IMG/VR virus record: IMGVR_UViG_3300013006_000058
Span: 1-42,113 of that record
Length of the DNA stretch: 42,113 nucleotides
Direction: 5' to 3' (one strand)
From: a virus
The notes beneath the pieces are model-generated. The model saw only the letters and a program-made list of their open reading frames with translations, was not told the origin of the DNA and searched no databases. Position numbers and translations under genes: made by a program. Shown one piece after another: positions 21,646 to 31,146 of the stretch; position 1 is the stretch's first letter; the number at the start of each line of letters is the position of its first letter.

Positions 21646-22347
21646 TTATCGGGGTTGCCACAAATGCGTGGCGGTTCGGAAATGTTCGTCTTGAGCGATC
21701 CGCTCCAAATTGATCAGCGCATCCTTGCGTCGTGTTGCGCCGGTGGCCGTATTGCCTTTATTCAGTTCCCAGCAGCCCGTGCCATACTCGATGACGAACT
21801 CATGCAGCACCGCTAAGCACGGCACCACACTCCATCTACCAGCGGCTAAATCCGTCGCAAAAGTCCCGCTCGTATGGGCCAGCAGGCATTGATACACCTG
21901 GCCGTCCGTAAAGCGGCGTAGATTCCCCACCGCATACACCGTTGCAGTCACCCACGCCGTATAAGTAAACCGAGGACCAGCAGGCAGGCTCAGAATGTAA
22001 ACACTGTCCTCATCCGTCAGCAGAGTCAGGCCAGAAGCCGCCGTCACATACCGCACCGGGCGCGCTTCATTCCCAGGATCACGCGGATCCTTCGTCCACA
22101 CCTCATACTTCCGTGCTTCACTGATCTGTGCCGTCGTCACCAGCCGGTTCACCGGCACCACCGTCGCACCAGTCCAGGCATCTTCCCAGGACCGTTCATT
22201 GTAGCCCTTCGCATAAGCGCGGTGAAAGCAACTCAGCAGCTCCAGTTGCACCGCCGGATTACTGTTAATGTCTGAAGGCGTGAACTGGCCACAGGCCATA
22301 CCCAGCTCCTCAAACACCGTCAAAAAATTAGAAGAAGGACGGCTCAT
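21646..22347 (-). CDS. Putative head-tail adaptor protein
   Basis: 233 residues, in the place where podoviruses encode the tail tubular protein A or gp11-like adaptor. The N-terminal ~90 residues are helical (NPAVQLELLSCFHRAYAKGYNE), as in adaptor bundles. A small insert (AWVTATVYAVGNLRRFTDGQ, then YQCLLAHTSGTF) looks like a carbohydrate-binding 5/12-type fold, which such proteins often carry. The start overlaps the stop of the 150-residue gene (ATGA). Adaptor role is an inference from position. Confidence 0.6.
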   Translation of the reverse strand: MSRPSSNFLTVFEELGMACGQFTPSDINSNPAVQLELLSCFHRAYAKGYNERSWEDAWTGATVVPVNRLVTTAQISEARKYEVWTKDPRDPGNEARPVRYVTAASGLTLLTDEDSVYILSLPAGPRFTYTAWVTATVYAVGNLRRFTDGQVYQCLLAHTSGTFATDLAAGRWSVVPCLAVLHEFVIEYGTGCWELNKGNTATGATRRKDALINLERIAQDEHFRTATHLWQPR

Positions 22348-22796
22348 GCAGAAATGATGACCTCCTTCTCGCGTTGTTGCTTACCTTCAGCCGCCGCCTC
22401 TTCCAGGCTTGGATTCCAGCCGCTCATGATCTTACCGCTCACATTCTTGCGCGCACACTCAGGGTTCGTCTTCAGAAAGTAGCGCATGTAATCGCTATCA
22501 TTCATCAGCTCACCACCCACACAGCCGCGCTCATGCACACTGCTTCGGTTTAGTTCCCAGTAGGAATACTTCGCCATCTGCCAAGACACCTCAGCATCAC
22601 CCATCTCCTCGCATATCTTATTCGGACCTCTGCGCTCCGCATCCTTGGCCAGAGCCAGCTCGATCGCGTGCGCCTCCATCTTCTGGCGTTTATGCTCATA
22701 CTCCAAGCGGACTAACCACTCCCGTGCCTTGCTCAGACCATGCAGTCTTGCATAGCGCGCAAAGCCAAAAGTGGGTTCAACGTCTGGGTTCCACAT
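22344..22796 (-). CDS. 150-residue head-region protein of unknown function
   Basis: Starts MWNPDVEPTFGFARYARLHG; highly helical and charged, with a Trp/Tyr-rich middle (SWQMAKYSYWELNRSS). It lies between the capsid and adaptor genes and is coupled to the adaptor by ATGA. It might be a head-completion or capsid accessory protein. No family recognised. Confidence 0.55.
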   Translation of the reverse strand: MWNPDVEPTFGFARYARLHGLSKAREWLVRLEYEHKRQKMEAHAIELALAKDAERRGPNKICEEMGDAEVSWQMAKYSYWELNRSSVHERGCVGGELMNDSDYMRYFLKTNPECARKNVSGKIMSGWNPSLEEAAAEGKQQREKEVIISA

Positions 22797-22819
22797 AAGT
22801 CAAAAGCAGGAGTGGACCA

Positions 22820-22881
22820 CCCGGCAGGGTAGAGAGAATGGTGAGGGTGAAGGGTTCCAAAAAACTCCAACACCTGCCGGG
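22820..22881 (-). terminator. Long inverted repeat after the capsid gene
   Basis: Arms CCCGGCAGG (22820-22828) and CCTGCCGGG (22873-22881) pair perfectly over 9 bp around a 44-base loop. The 98-base gap after the capsid gene is otherwise empty. No T run follows, so a partial terminator or mRNA-stabilising stem, letting the capsid be made in excess, is more likely than a full stop. Confidence 0.45.
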
Positions 22882-22894
22882 CAGTCACAGGGAT

Positions 22895-24094
22895 TTAGGC
22901 AGCAGCCGTATTGATCTTACCATGCACGATCGGCAGGCGGTTACACAGAGCCGTGAAGGCATCCAGGTAACCTTGCTGGCCGCTACCGTCAGGAGACAAG
23001 TCAGTGCTTTGTGGAGCCTGATTGATCTTCAGTTCCAGCACGCTCATGTCCAGGAACAGCGCATGATCCAGCTCGCCTAAGCGGAGAGTCGGACTAGCCG
23101 TTGCTGTGGCCGCAGCCGAAATCACAAAGGTCGTCGCATTTGTGATGCTCACGATATGAGCGCCAGCAGGAATGCCAGAGCCATAGATGCGCATGAACTT
23201 TTGCAGACCAGCCGTGCTCGTCACCGTCACCGTCGTGCTGGTATTGACAGTCGCAGCACCAGCCAGGCTGGCCGCACCGCGCACACCATTGAGCAGCAAG
23301 GTCGGAATGATGTCCACCTTACCGAAACGGGTCTTGTATGAAGTGACCGCCTGCTCATACATCGTAGCTCCACCAGCGAACTGGAAGGAGCGGACCGGCA
23401 CCGTGCTGCCAGCGGTTGAATGTTCCTTGAAGAACGAATCAAAGCGCGTGGCAAAGTCAGGCGTGCAGAAAGCCTTAGCGTCCACACCCGTCTTCTTGCT
23501 TTCAAACAAGCGCTGAATCATCAGGCTCATATCCGCTTCAGTGATGTCAGTCACCGCAGTTTTGGAAAGCACATTGTTTGCGGAAGGGCGGAAAGCCGCA
23601 TCCACCGGAAGGTTCGGCTGAGCCCCGCTATCGATCGTGCGGCTGATCCCCCAGGAGAGATAAGCAGCCGAAGTGCTGCCAGTCTGAGCTTCCTGCTGGG
23701 AAAGGAAAGTAAGCTCCATGTCTTCTTTCATCGTCACCATCGCCTTCTCTTCAGACTCATTGTAAGCGTCTGTCACACCGGCAGGCTTCATCGTCACGCT
23801 CACACGTTTCGACACACCGTATTGCTCACGGAACTCTTGGACGATACCGCTGTGTTGCTTGCGGTCCTCCAGGAAATTGGTGACATTCGCGCGATCTACA
23901 GACGTGCCTTCAGCCAAGCCGCCAAGGCGACCAGGCTTATGCTTGTCCATCGCAAATTTGAACTCACTGTTCTCCGCAGCAGGGCCGCGAGGACAGGTCG
24001 AAGTGAACAGCGTTGCAGCAGCGTTGATCACTGCCAATTCATCGGAGAGGTCTTCATGCACCACAGGAAGGGTGCTCACATTAGTTTGGGCCAT
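22895..24094 (-). CDS. Major capsid protein, SU10/DUF5309-like
   Basis: 399 residues. It resembles the SU10-type capsid family: an early AVINAAATLFT region, a strand/helix part near 90-125 (FREQYGVSKRVSVTMKPAG) followed by a Glu-rich helix (KAMVTMKEDMELTFL), then an HK97-like core. Residues about 290-345 form an Ala/Thr/Val-rich inserted domain (VNTSTTVTVTSTAGLQKFMRI). The scaffold lies upstream, separated by 32 bases, which is the usual order. Hairpins follow the gene. High confidence in capsid, moderate in the exact family. Confidence 0.8.
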   Translation of the reverse strand: MAQTNVSTLPVVHEDLSDELAVINAAATLFTSTCPRGPAAENSEFKFAMDKHKPGRLGGLAEGTSVDRANVTNFLEDRKQHSGIVQEFREQYGVSKRVSVTMKPAGVTDAYNESEEKAMVTMKEDMELTFLSQQEAQTGSTSAAYLSWGISRTIDSGAQPNLPVDAAFRPSANNVLSKTAVTDITEADMSLMIQRLFESKKTGVDAKAFCTPDFATRFDSFFKEHSTAGSTVPVRSFQFAGGATMYEQAVTSYKTRFGKVDIIPTLLLNGVRGAASLAGAATVNTSTTVTVTSTAGLQKFMRIYGSGIPAGAHIVSITNATTFVISAAATATASPTLRLGELDHALFLDMSVLELKINQAPQSTDLSPDGSGQQGYLDAFTALCNRLPIVHGKINTAAA

Positions 24095-24126
24095 AAAAGT
24101 AGATTTCTAAAAGTTGGGGTTGTTGG

Positions 24127-25266
24127 TCATGCCGCAGACTGAGACTCGCGGCGTTCCCGCTTGATCCTCAGCATATCCCTCACAGCCGTGGGGTCGCCCC
24201 TCGCCGCTCTCGCCTTGGCAGAGCTCAGGGCAGCCTCAAAGTCATCGCCCTGGAAAGCAGACGGCATGGTGCCTGCGATTTCACGGGGCGGCTTTGCAGC
24301 CGGTTTAGTAGGAGCGGAGGCTGGAGCCATATCCGCAATCTGGGCCGGGCTATTCGCCCCGGCTGCCTTCTCCAAAGTCTTGCCTTTCGGCACAAGCACA
24401 TACTGGCCACTCAGCGCCAGTTCAGCCACAGCCAGCTTCGCAGCCAGCGTCGGGCGATCGTGATCCCAGTCAGCCGACTGCGCTTTCTTATGCAGGCTTT
24501 CAAAGCCCTCAATCTTGCTCAGTCGCGTGATCAGACTCTTAGCCGATTCCTGGCTAGCACCGCGTTTCTTCAGCGCCTCACGCTGCTCATTCACATGCGT
24601 GATTGCTGTCGTAAAATTGTCCAGATCATCAGCCGTCAGATCCCGCACACTACCGTCCAGGAAAGTGAACTCTTTGTCCGCATAAGGGTCTAACATCATG
24701 CGTTGCAAATGTTTCAAGCCACGGTTAGCCAGATCCTCAATGTTGCTAAGCTGCGCCGTATCCGTCACCGCCGCATACCAGTTGTTTGATCTCGGTGCGC
24801 TGCGTGTAGTTTCCAACTCAGATTCCAGTTCAGCCAAGCGTGCTTCAGCCGCACTGATCTTATCAGCCGCCTCCTTCGCCACCTTCTCCGCCTCTTGAGT
24901 CCGGCGGCGGTAAGTGCTCGTCTTATGGTTCAGCTCTTTCAGCTTCTTCTTGCCTGCATCATCCAGGCCATCGATCTCCATATCCTCTTCAGGCAGGGCC
25001 ACTAACTCAGACTCATCCTCAGCGCTCAGATCGATCACACCATCCGCCGCCTTAGCAGGCTTTGCAGACAGTTCAGCTTTCGCCTCAGGTTCAGCCTTAG
25101 CCGCACCCTTCTTGCGTTCCTCGATCACCTTGCGCGCAGCGTCCGGCATATTCTCCAGACGAGACTTCTGGCGCGGCGACAACTCCACCGGTGCCACCTC
25201 GACACCTGCATCAGTGGCAGGCGTCATCTCTGTGACAGGAGCGGTTTCAGCGGAATCATCAGGCAT
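24127..25266 (-). CDS. Putative scaffolding protein
   Basis: 379 residues from the ATG at 25266. An ATG at 25380 overlaps the previous stop as ATGA, but its 38-residue extension (Trp/Cys-rich) looks non-coding. The protein is acidic, Ala/Glu/Lys-rich and almost all helix, with a coiled coil at about 115-170 (TYRRRTQEAEKVAKEAADKI) and a basic tail (RDMLRIKRERRESQSAA). This is the usual layout of phage scaffolds, which guide capsid assembly and leave. It lies directly before the capsid gene, which is the main support. Confidence 0.7.
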   Translation of the reverse strand: MPDDSAETAPVTEMTPATDAGVEVAPVELSPRQKSRLENMPDAARKVIEERKKGAAKAEPEAKAELSAKPAKAADGVIDLSAEDESELVALPEEDMEIDGLDDAGKKKLKELNHKTSTYRRRTQEAEKVAKEAADKISAAEARLAELESELETTRSAPRSNNWYAAVTDTAQLSNIEDLANRGLKHLQRMMLDPYADKEFTFLDGSVRDLTADDLDNFTTAITHVNEQREALKKRGASQESAKSLITRLSKIEGFESLHKKAQSADWDHDRPTLAAKLAVAELALSGQYVLVPKGKTLEKAAGANSPAQIADMAPASAPTKPAAKPPREIAGTMPSAFQGDDFEAALSSAKARAARGDPTAVRDMLRIKRERRESQSAA

Positions 25267-25376
25267 GGCACATAGTTCACCACGCCACAAAGACCCCTGC
25301 AAAAACTGTATCTGTAAATCTCTTTGGTGGATACAGGGGTAATACTGGAAATCAGCCAGAAAACCCCACCTCCACC

Positions 25377-25664
25377 TCATTTCTCCACACTCACCACGAT
25401 CCCGTGCAGCAGCGCCAAAAACTCATTCAAGCCATACGCCTGCCCCGCCTCATGTTGCGTCGCTCCCGGCTGAATCGCTTGCCGTTGAGTTCGTGCCGTC
25501 CGCTGTTCCAGCAGCTCGATGAAAGCCTTTACCCCTGGCTCATTCCAGTGCTTACGCACCATCTCACGCAGCTTCCCAGCGCGTAACAAACTTTCACGTT
25601 CATTCACATGAATCACCTCTTGGCAACCATGCAGCGGGTAAACAATCACAGGTGGCGCTCTCAT
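25377..25664 (-). CDS. 95-residue protein between portal and scaffold
   Basis: Starts MRAPPVIVYPLHGCQEVIHV and has a helical, charged middle (NERESLLRAGKLREMVRKHW). ATGA-coupled to the portal gene. Its position between portal and scaffold suggests a head-assembly factor; no family recognised. Confidence 0.6.
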   Translation of the reverse strand: MRAPPVIVYPLHGCQEVIHVNERESLLRAGKLREMVRKHWNEPGVKAFIELLEQRTARTQRQAIQPGATQHEAGQAYGLNEFLALLHGIVVSVEK

Positions 25665-27958
25665 ACTTCAGTCATCTCAGGTTCAGGGTTCGGGATCGCT
25701 TCTAGTTGCGCTAGGAACTGCTCAATCTCATTCGGAGGCGCTAGCGGACTAGCACCCTGGCTGCGCCCAATCTGCGCATTCTCCCCGTATTGATTGTCCA
25801 GATCCATGAGCTGCCGCATCCGCGCCACAAACACCTCACGGTATTGCGGAATCGTTTGCAGCATCTGCATGCGCGCCGGGCTCTTCATCAGCTCATCCAT
25901 CATCGTCTTAGCCTTGCCAGCATAGTCCTCACCGCTAGGCGCAGGCTCCTCACCATCGCCACCGCTGAAGATGCTGTCCATGATCTGGCGTGCCTCCTTA
26001 GAAGCATCCGCAGACGCAGCCGTATCAGGCATGATCGCTGCCGCAGCCAGTGACGGATCCAGCACACTAAAGCCAAACTCCAGCAGCGGCCCCGTCTTGA
26101 TCTGGCCATTACGGTCCAGCGGTAACAACAAGTCTTTCACGAATGTCAGCAGCTCCTTGGTCCACTCTACATCCAGCGCACGCACATCAAACTTCATCAC
26201 AAAGTCGTAGCTCCCGCGCACATCATCCGGGCTCGCATTGAACACATTTTGCGTCCCCGTAATCCGCGCACCCGTCAGCACCGGCATGTATTGCTGCACC
26301 AGAATCGCCGTCAGCCGCAGCGCCTGAGAAATGCCCATTAGATACCAGTCCATATCACTCTGGCCCATCATCATCGAAATACTATCCGGCACCTCATTAC
26401 TCGGCACCCCATAAAGCTGATTCACAAAGCCACGAATCGTCCGCTCGATCTCCACACTTCGGCCATCTGGCGAAGGCAATTGGAAAGCCTGCACACCGCC
26501 ACTGCGCCACTGCTCAATGTAAGCCCCAGGGTGAATCCGCGTCCCGCGCAGTTCCGGTGGCCCCGTCCATGGCGGCACCGTGCTCAGGCTTGCCCCATCC
26601 GTCCGGCTGTTCCACTGCGCCTCGATCGCCTGTTGCGGCGCGCGCGTGTAGTCCGGCAAGCTTCGGTTGGCTAACAACAAGCGTTCATCCATCTCATGCG
26701 TGAATGCCACGAACGGGTAGCTCCCGCTCCAGTATTCTAGCAGCTCACGTTTGCCCACCAGCTTCGGCACATCCGCGTGCAGCACCGTATGGTAAGTCCC
26801 GCGCAGCCCATCAGGCGTGCTGCTCCGGTCCCACAGCTCAATGATCTGCACCAGGTTGCGCTCACTCTCACCTGACAGGCGACTGCTCACATTCCAGCCC
26901 ACACCCGCACCGCCCATGATCCAGCCGCGCGCCTTATTCGTCTCCGTAAACATCGCCGCACGGCCACGTTTCTTCTCCACCTCAGCCACCCACTTTGGAT
27001 CCCAGCCAAGCTCTTGCGCCTGCTCGCGCAGCTGCTGCACACTCAGCCACTTCGTCCGTGCGATCCAGCGTGCGCTGTCCAGGTTATCTTCAAACTCAGT
27101 CTCGGCAGGATAGAACACATCCACGAACGGTTGCAGAGCCTCCCACACCGGATGATCCGCTTTGATCACGCTCGTAATGTAGCGCACGCTCTCTGCTCCT
27201 TTACGGAACTCACGCACCACACGCAGCGCCTCCTTCTTGCCTTCCGCACCACGGTCCCGCAGGCCCGTATCAAAAATCAGCATCAGCTCCGCCACGCTGC
27301 CCTCTTCGGCCTTATTCATCACCCGCTCCTCAAAGTCTTGCTGAGTGCTCGTTGCGATGATCTCCTCCACATCCGGCGTGATCTCTAGGCCCGCAGCGCC
27401 CGCTTCTTGCAGACCCTGCTCCATCGCCAGTTGGATCAGCTGTTGCCTTGTTACCGTCCGTGCCTCCACCGCACGCTCACGCTTCCAGCACACATACATC
27501 AGGCTGTGCCCGTAGCGGTCCGCCCACGATCCCGCACGCGTCCCATGCACCGGCATCATGCTCGCCATCGGTCCGCTCAGGTAATACATCATCACCAATC
27601 TTAGCGACTGCGCCCGTGCCGCATCTGTGCCCTCCATCGGCCGCACCGAAAACGTCCCACGTTTCAGCGCCGCTAGGCGCATCGCCGTCCGCAGCTTGAT
27701 AAGCCATTGCGTCAGATACACATCATGATCCGCAGCACCATCCCAGGGCGTCGCCTCTTCTTTGGCCGTATCATGCTTTCGCCCGGTGCCATCCTTGCCA
27801 GGTCGATCACACAAGCGAGTCTTCTCGGCTTGGGCCATCCGGCGGATGAATGCTCCCGCATCCGTCAGTGCAGCCTGCATCTCAGCGATCACATCGGAGA
27901 CAGCAAAGCCATTCATCGGCTGCTGAGGCAGCGTTGTTTCAGGTAGGCGTTCAGCCAT
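25661..27958 (-). CDS. Portal protein
   Basis: 765 residues. Supported by order (terminase, portal, scaffold, capsid) and by portal-like features: a charged N-terminus with WDGAADHDVYLTQWLI, an entry region with Trp/Gly, and long helices at about 200-300. Further features are a strand-rich clip (WIMGGAGVGWNVSSRL) and a C-terminal helix with MLQTIPQYREVFVARMRQ, a pattern found in portals of podoviruses. It forms the dodecameric DNA gate at one capsid vertex and docks the terminase. The overlap with the next gene is ATGA. Family within the portals is not determined. Confidence 0.82.
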   Translation of the reverse strand: MAERLPETTLPQQPMNGFAVSDVIAEMQAALTDAGAFIRRMAQAEKTRLCDRPGKDGTGRKHDTAKEEATPWDGAADHDVYLTQWLIKLRTAMRLAALKRGTFSVRPMEGTDAARAQSLRLVMMYYLSGPMASMMPVHGTRAGSWADRYGHSLMYVCWKRERAVEARTVTRQQLIQLAMEQGLQEAGAAGLEITPDVEEIIATSTQQDFEERVMNKAEEGSVAELMLIFDTGLRDRGAEGKKEALRVVREFRKGAESVRYITSVIKADHPVWEALQPFVDVFYPAETEFEDNLDSARWIARTKWLSVQQLREQAQELGWDPKWVAEVEKKRGRAAMFTETNKARGWIMGGAGVGWNVSSRLSGESERNLVQIIELWDRSSTPDGLRGTYHTVLHADVPKLVGKRELLEYWSGSYPFVAFTHEMDERLLLANRSLPDYTRAPQQAIEAQWNSRTDGASLSTVPPWTGPPELRGTRIHPGAYIEQWRSGGVQAFQLPSPDGRSVEIERTIRGFVNQLYGVPSNEVPDSISMMMGQSDMDWYLMGISQALRLTAILVQQYMPVLTGARITGTQNVFNASPDDVRGSYDFVMKFDVRALDVEWTKELLTFVKDLLLPLDRNGQIKTGPLLEFGFSVLDPSLAAAAIMPDTAASADASKEARQIMDSIFSGGDGEEPAPSGEDYAGKAKTMMDELMKSPARMQMLQTIPQYREVFVARMRQLMDLDNQYGENAQIGRSQGASPLAPPNEIEQFLAQLEAIPNPEPEMTEV

Positions 27959-28034
27959 GAGTGTTCATAAAAAATCACCCTCACCATTCCCTTCAGTGGC
28001 GAGAATGGCAGACCTTTCCACATTGTCAACAGCA

Positions 28035-30113
28035 TCAATAGCCACCCCACTTCCGCGCCTGAGTGATGCGCGGCTCCACATAACGCGGCTCATCCCGCAG
28101 GAAATAATGCGCACAGTCCACCGGATCCTTGCACGCACCCGCCCCACCATCCGCACCCGTCCAGCTCGTCAGGCTAAACCAAGTATTCGCGCAGCCGCGC
28201 TCTGCAATCCCCTTGTCAGGGTCCGGCGGTTCATAGCGCACCATCAGCTTCGGCACATTCAGCGGTCCCAGTGGCCGCTTCGTATCATAGCCCAGCGCAT
28301 TGTTGATCAGAGTAATGCCGGCCACATTGTCGCTGTTACTGTTCGCATTGATATTGATCTGCTTCCCGCTCGCATCATCAAAGCGCAGCCCCACCTTGTG
28401 GAACTCCTTCGCAATCGTCGTCCCATGACTCTCCACATTCCCAGCACGAGAGTCCAGGATCCGTCGAAACACCGTGATCCCTGTCCCATCCCCGCGCAGC
28501 TCCACCTCCCGTCCCAGCTCCACTTCCACACGCACGATCTCTTCTGCCATCTGCGCATACGTTAGCCCCCACGGCTCCTGGGCAGGTCCACGATCCCCAT
28601 CCTTCTTCCGCGTCTTCGTGCTCACCACCGCCCACGGCCCCGGCTGACCCACACCAGGAATGTAATCATCCTGCTGCGGCCATTCCCGTTCCAGAATCTT
28701 CCGGCCATCCTCGTAGCACGCCCACCATTGCAGAAAAGCGTTACGACCACTCGCAGGATCCAGCACATTCCACCACGTCACCTTTGGTTCCACCTTAGGC
28801 CGCTCACAAAACGGCACCGCATGGGCCTCTAAGCTCACCAGAGGAAACGCCGCATCCCGCACCTTCGTCGGTATCCCATGACCACGCTCCAGCATCTTCG
28901 CAATGCTCGCTCGCTTCGTCCCAAACTCCTCACGCAGCGTCTCATAATTTCCCGCCGGGTAACAGCACCACTTCGTTGGAAAATACACAATCCGCTTCGT
29001 CGGATCCGCCCCATTCTCCATCAGCGGAATTACTTTCTGGCCCACCACTCGACCCTCAACCGATTGATCCCAGAACGCCGCCTCCACCACCTCCGGTCCC
29101 CTCTTCCCCTCCACCTCACGCAGGCACACCAGCTCCGTCTCCATTGTCTCCATCACCTTTGGAGTCGCCCCGCGAAAATAACTCACCGTCGGACCATAAC
29201 CACTGATCGGCGTGAACCCCACCAGCAGCGTCCCCGCACGGCGCACCAGACGATACTCCGCCGCCTCCAGCCAGTTCAGCCCCACCTCCTCATCTGCCAG
29301 CACCAGGTCAAGCTCCAAGCCTTCCAGCGCCTTCGGATTTCCATCCTCATAAAACATGAACGTGCAGCGCGAACCATTCGGCAGGATGAACTTATTCTCA
29401 GAGAACCCCATCTTCTCCGTGTAAGAAATGCTGCCCGTGATCCCGCTCTTCGCCTTCCCCGTAATCTCCGGCCTCCACTCCACCGGCAGGTTCCAAAACA
29501 TCCGGCTCATCATCACCTCGCGCGCCCAGTTCTCAGACGGGCACAGCCCCACCACCCGGTAATCCTTATGCTTCACCATCTGCTGGATCGCATACCACGG
29601 CATGAACTCCGACTTGCTTGAGCCATTCCCTCCCATGCACAGAATCTTCGGGATCCACCGCTGATTCAGCCGCTTCACCGCATTGACGCTATCCACCGCC
29701 CGCTTCCAGCCACCGCCAAGCTCACGCGAAAGCCCAGGATCACCCCGCCACCCGTAATTGTATCGATCACTCGTTTCCAGCTCCAGCTCTTGATGTCGCC
29801 CCTGACCCCAAGCAATCACATCTGCCGATTCCCCCGCCTCGATCATTCCCCACAAGTCTTTGATCGGCAGCAGCCGCAATCGTGGGTGCCGTTCCAGCGC
29901 CCGTTCAGCCCGTGCCTCCACAAACGTCTCATCCAGCATCAGCGCCCGGTCACGCCACAGCGCCATCTCCCGCAGCTCCGCCATCGCCTCCGGCAGCAAA
30001 GTCCCATCCACACCCCGCCTCTTCAGCAGCTCCTCCACCTTCACCACATCCAGTGGCAAAATACGCGGATGCGGCTCCGAATGCTTCAGTAACAGTTGTT
30101 TCTCAAGAGTCAT
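28035..30113 (-). CDS. terL: Terminase large subunit
   Basis: 692 residues. The ATPase shows a Walker A-like motif GGNGSSKSEF (about residue 163) and a Walker B LVLADEE (about 274). The nuclease part starts with LDPASGRNAFLQWW (about 450), whose Asp is the first metal ligand, with a later LRGDGTGITVF. It cuts and pumps the DNA into the head through the portal, the next gene downstream. Its first 14 residues (MTLEKQLLLKHSEP) and their DNA are nearly copied at 31362. A recognisable small subunit is absent, though the 36712-37497 protein is a possible one. Confidence 0.92.
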   Translation of the reverse strand: MTLEKQLLLKHSEPHPRILPLDVVKVEELLKRRGVDGTLLPEAMAELREMALWRDRALMLDETFVEARAERALERHPRLRLLPIKDLWGMIEAGESADVIAWGQGRHQELELETSDRYNYGWRGDPGLSRELGGGWKRAVDSVNAVKRLNQRWIPKILCMGGNGSSKSEFMPWYAIQQMVKHKDYRVVGLCPSENWAREVMMSRMFWNLPVEWRPEITGKAKSGITGSISYTEKMGFSENKFILPNGSRCTFMFYEDGNPKALEGLELDLVLADEEVGLNWLEAAEYRLVRRAGTLLVGFTPISGYGPTVSYFRGATPKVMETMETELVCLREVEGKRGPEVVEAAFWDQSVEGRVVGQKVIPLMENGADPTKRIVYFPTKWCCYPAGNYETLREEFGTKRASIAKMLERGHGIPTKVRDAAFPLVSLEAHAVPFCERPKVEPKVTWWNVLDPASGRNAFLQWWACYEDGRKILEREWPQQDDYIPGVGQPGPWAVVSTKTRKKDGDRGPAQEPWGLTYAQMAEEIVRVEVELGREVELRGDGTGITVFRRILDSRAGNVESHGTTIAKEFHKVGLRFDDASGKQININANSNSDNVAGITLINNALGYDTKRPLGPLNVPKLMVRYEPPDPDKGIAERGCANTWFSLTSWTGADGGAGACKDPVDCAHYFLRDEPRYVEPRITQARKWGGY

Positions 30114-30160
30114 AATTCTGGCAGGTCAGTTATTTTGTATCAAGCGGATGGCGTGAAGAT

Positions 30161-30442
30161 TCATTTTTGTTTCTGTTCGACAATGTTCGGCTTCCGGCAC
30201 CACACCAGCCCGCAGAGTTCAAGCCCGCAGGTTGCTCGGATTGTTTTACCGCAGTGGTCGCATTCCGCTTCAATGCCTTCCTCCGTGCGGCGCATTAGGC
30301 TGGCCCCTGAGTGGTCACAGGGATAGACTACGTGCCCAATGATCGCGCACCGAAAAAGCCGAACAAGACGATGGACGACGACCCCCACAGCGTCTTGTAG
30401 CATTTGGCGTTTTGGCTTTGGTTGAGTATTCGGATTGGTCAC
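30161..30442 (-). CDS. Small zinc-cluster protein
   Basis: 93 residues from a GTG at 30442, one base after the stop of the lipoprotein gene; no ATG fits. It carries ECDHCGKT, then TCGLELCGLVWCRKP: four or more Cys in CxxC-like spacing, which suggests one zinc-binding site. The N-terminus is Lys/Gln/Pro-rich. Next to the terminase gene, it may be a moron or a small regulator; function unknown. Confidence 0.55.
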   Translation of the reverse strand: MTNPNTQPKPKRQMLQDAVGVVVHRLVRLFRCAIIGHVVYPCDHSGASLMRRTEEGIEAECDHCGKTIRATCGLELCGLVWCRKPNIVEQKQK

Positions 30443-30443
30443 A

Positions 30444-30854
30444 TCATTTCCTTTCGTTGTGGGGGCTCGTCATCTCATCGTTGGGCAAACGGCGATAAAT
30501 CGTCATCACCACTCCCGGCCACCAGCTTTGCCCCACGAACTCCCATCCTGCTATTTTCCGCGCATGGTTGCCCGACATGAGCATGTATTCGCCATCGGGG
30601 AAGGCCGCGGTCGATATTGCCGACAACTCACGCACCACGTCCGCGCCGCCAGTCACGCCCGTTTCGGCGTCTCCGGCAAATTGGGACTCTTTCAGCGTGG
30701 CCAAAAGGCGTTCCGTGTATTTTGCGCGGAGCCATGCGTCGCTTACCCTCGTTTCGTTTTGAGTGCAGCCCGTCAAAAAGACGACGGAGCCCAACAAGGC
30801 GATGGAGAGGAACACGGCTACTTGCCGCGAGTTCGGTGTGTGGTGGTTTTTCAT
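30444..30854 (-). CDS. Putative lipoprotein
   Basis: 136 residues. The N-terminus is basic, followed by a hydrophobic stretch (VAVFLSIALLGSVVFLTGCTQ) with a perfect lipobox LTGC, so Cys would be lipidated. The mature part has no recognised domain. ATGA-coupled to the 87-residue zinc protein upstream. Phage-encoded lipoproteins between packaging and replication genes usually act in the lysogen, for example in superinfection exclusion; here that is only a suggestion. Confidence 0.7.
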   Translation of the reverse strand: MKNHHTPNSRQVAVFLSIALLGSVVFLTGCTQNETRVSDAWLRAKYTERLLATLKESQFAGDAETGVTGGADVVRELSAISTAAFPDGEYMLMSGNHARKIAGWEFVGQSWWPGVVMTIYRRLPNDEMTSPHNERK

Positions 30855-31114
30855 AGGTCAGAGTGTTTGCGAGGGCCGTTCTCAGCCGTGTCCCTCATCT
30901 TTACGTTCGGCAGACACTTGCAGCGTTCGAGTTTCATACCCAAAACTTCAGCAGCATCCATGATCCTTACGGTTTGCCCTCGCATTCTTAGCGCCCTTTC
31001 ATTTGCGCAAGTCGCATCCAGGTCAAACGCCGTGACAGCGAGGCACTTCTTGCAATGCCGAACAAGGGCACTGCTGCCAACCTTCGGGGCGGATGTAGTC
31101 GATTCTGTTTTCAT
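30851..31114 (-). CDS. Small cysteine-rich protein, probably zinc-binding
   Basis: 87 residues with CKKCLAV and, further on, CKC in ERCKCLPNVK, enough for one zinc site. Basic, with a short N-terminal Ser/Thr stretch. The stop overlaps the lipoprotein start (ATGA). Function unknown; one of a run of small zinc proteins in this accessory block. Confidence 0.55.
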   Translation of the reverse strand: MKTESTTSAPKVGSSALVRHCKKCLAVTAFDLDATCANERALRMRGQTVRIMDAAEVLGMKLERCKCLPNVKMRDTAENGPRKHSDL

Positions 31115-31146
31115 GGCTTTTTCGCCGCCCCTTCGGTCGGCAGAAT

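Noticed and set aside
22838-22852. A 15-base sequence found again in inverted orientation at about 27974
   Set aside because: One such match is expected by chance in a window of this length.
25267-25380. An earlier start of the scaffold gene at 25380
   Set aside because: It is ATGA-coupled, but the 38 extra residues are Trp/Cys/Gln-rich and unlike a scaffold N-terminus; kept as an alternative only.
28024-28029. A TTGACA box on the minus strand as promoter for the portal gene
   Set aside because: The position of the -10 holds ATTCTC, far from consensus, and the box overlaps the end of the terminase region.
27959-28040. A 26-codon frame with a GTG start between terminase and portal
   Set aside because: Too short, no good start; only its codon composition looks coding.
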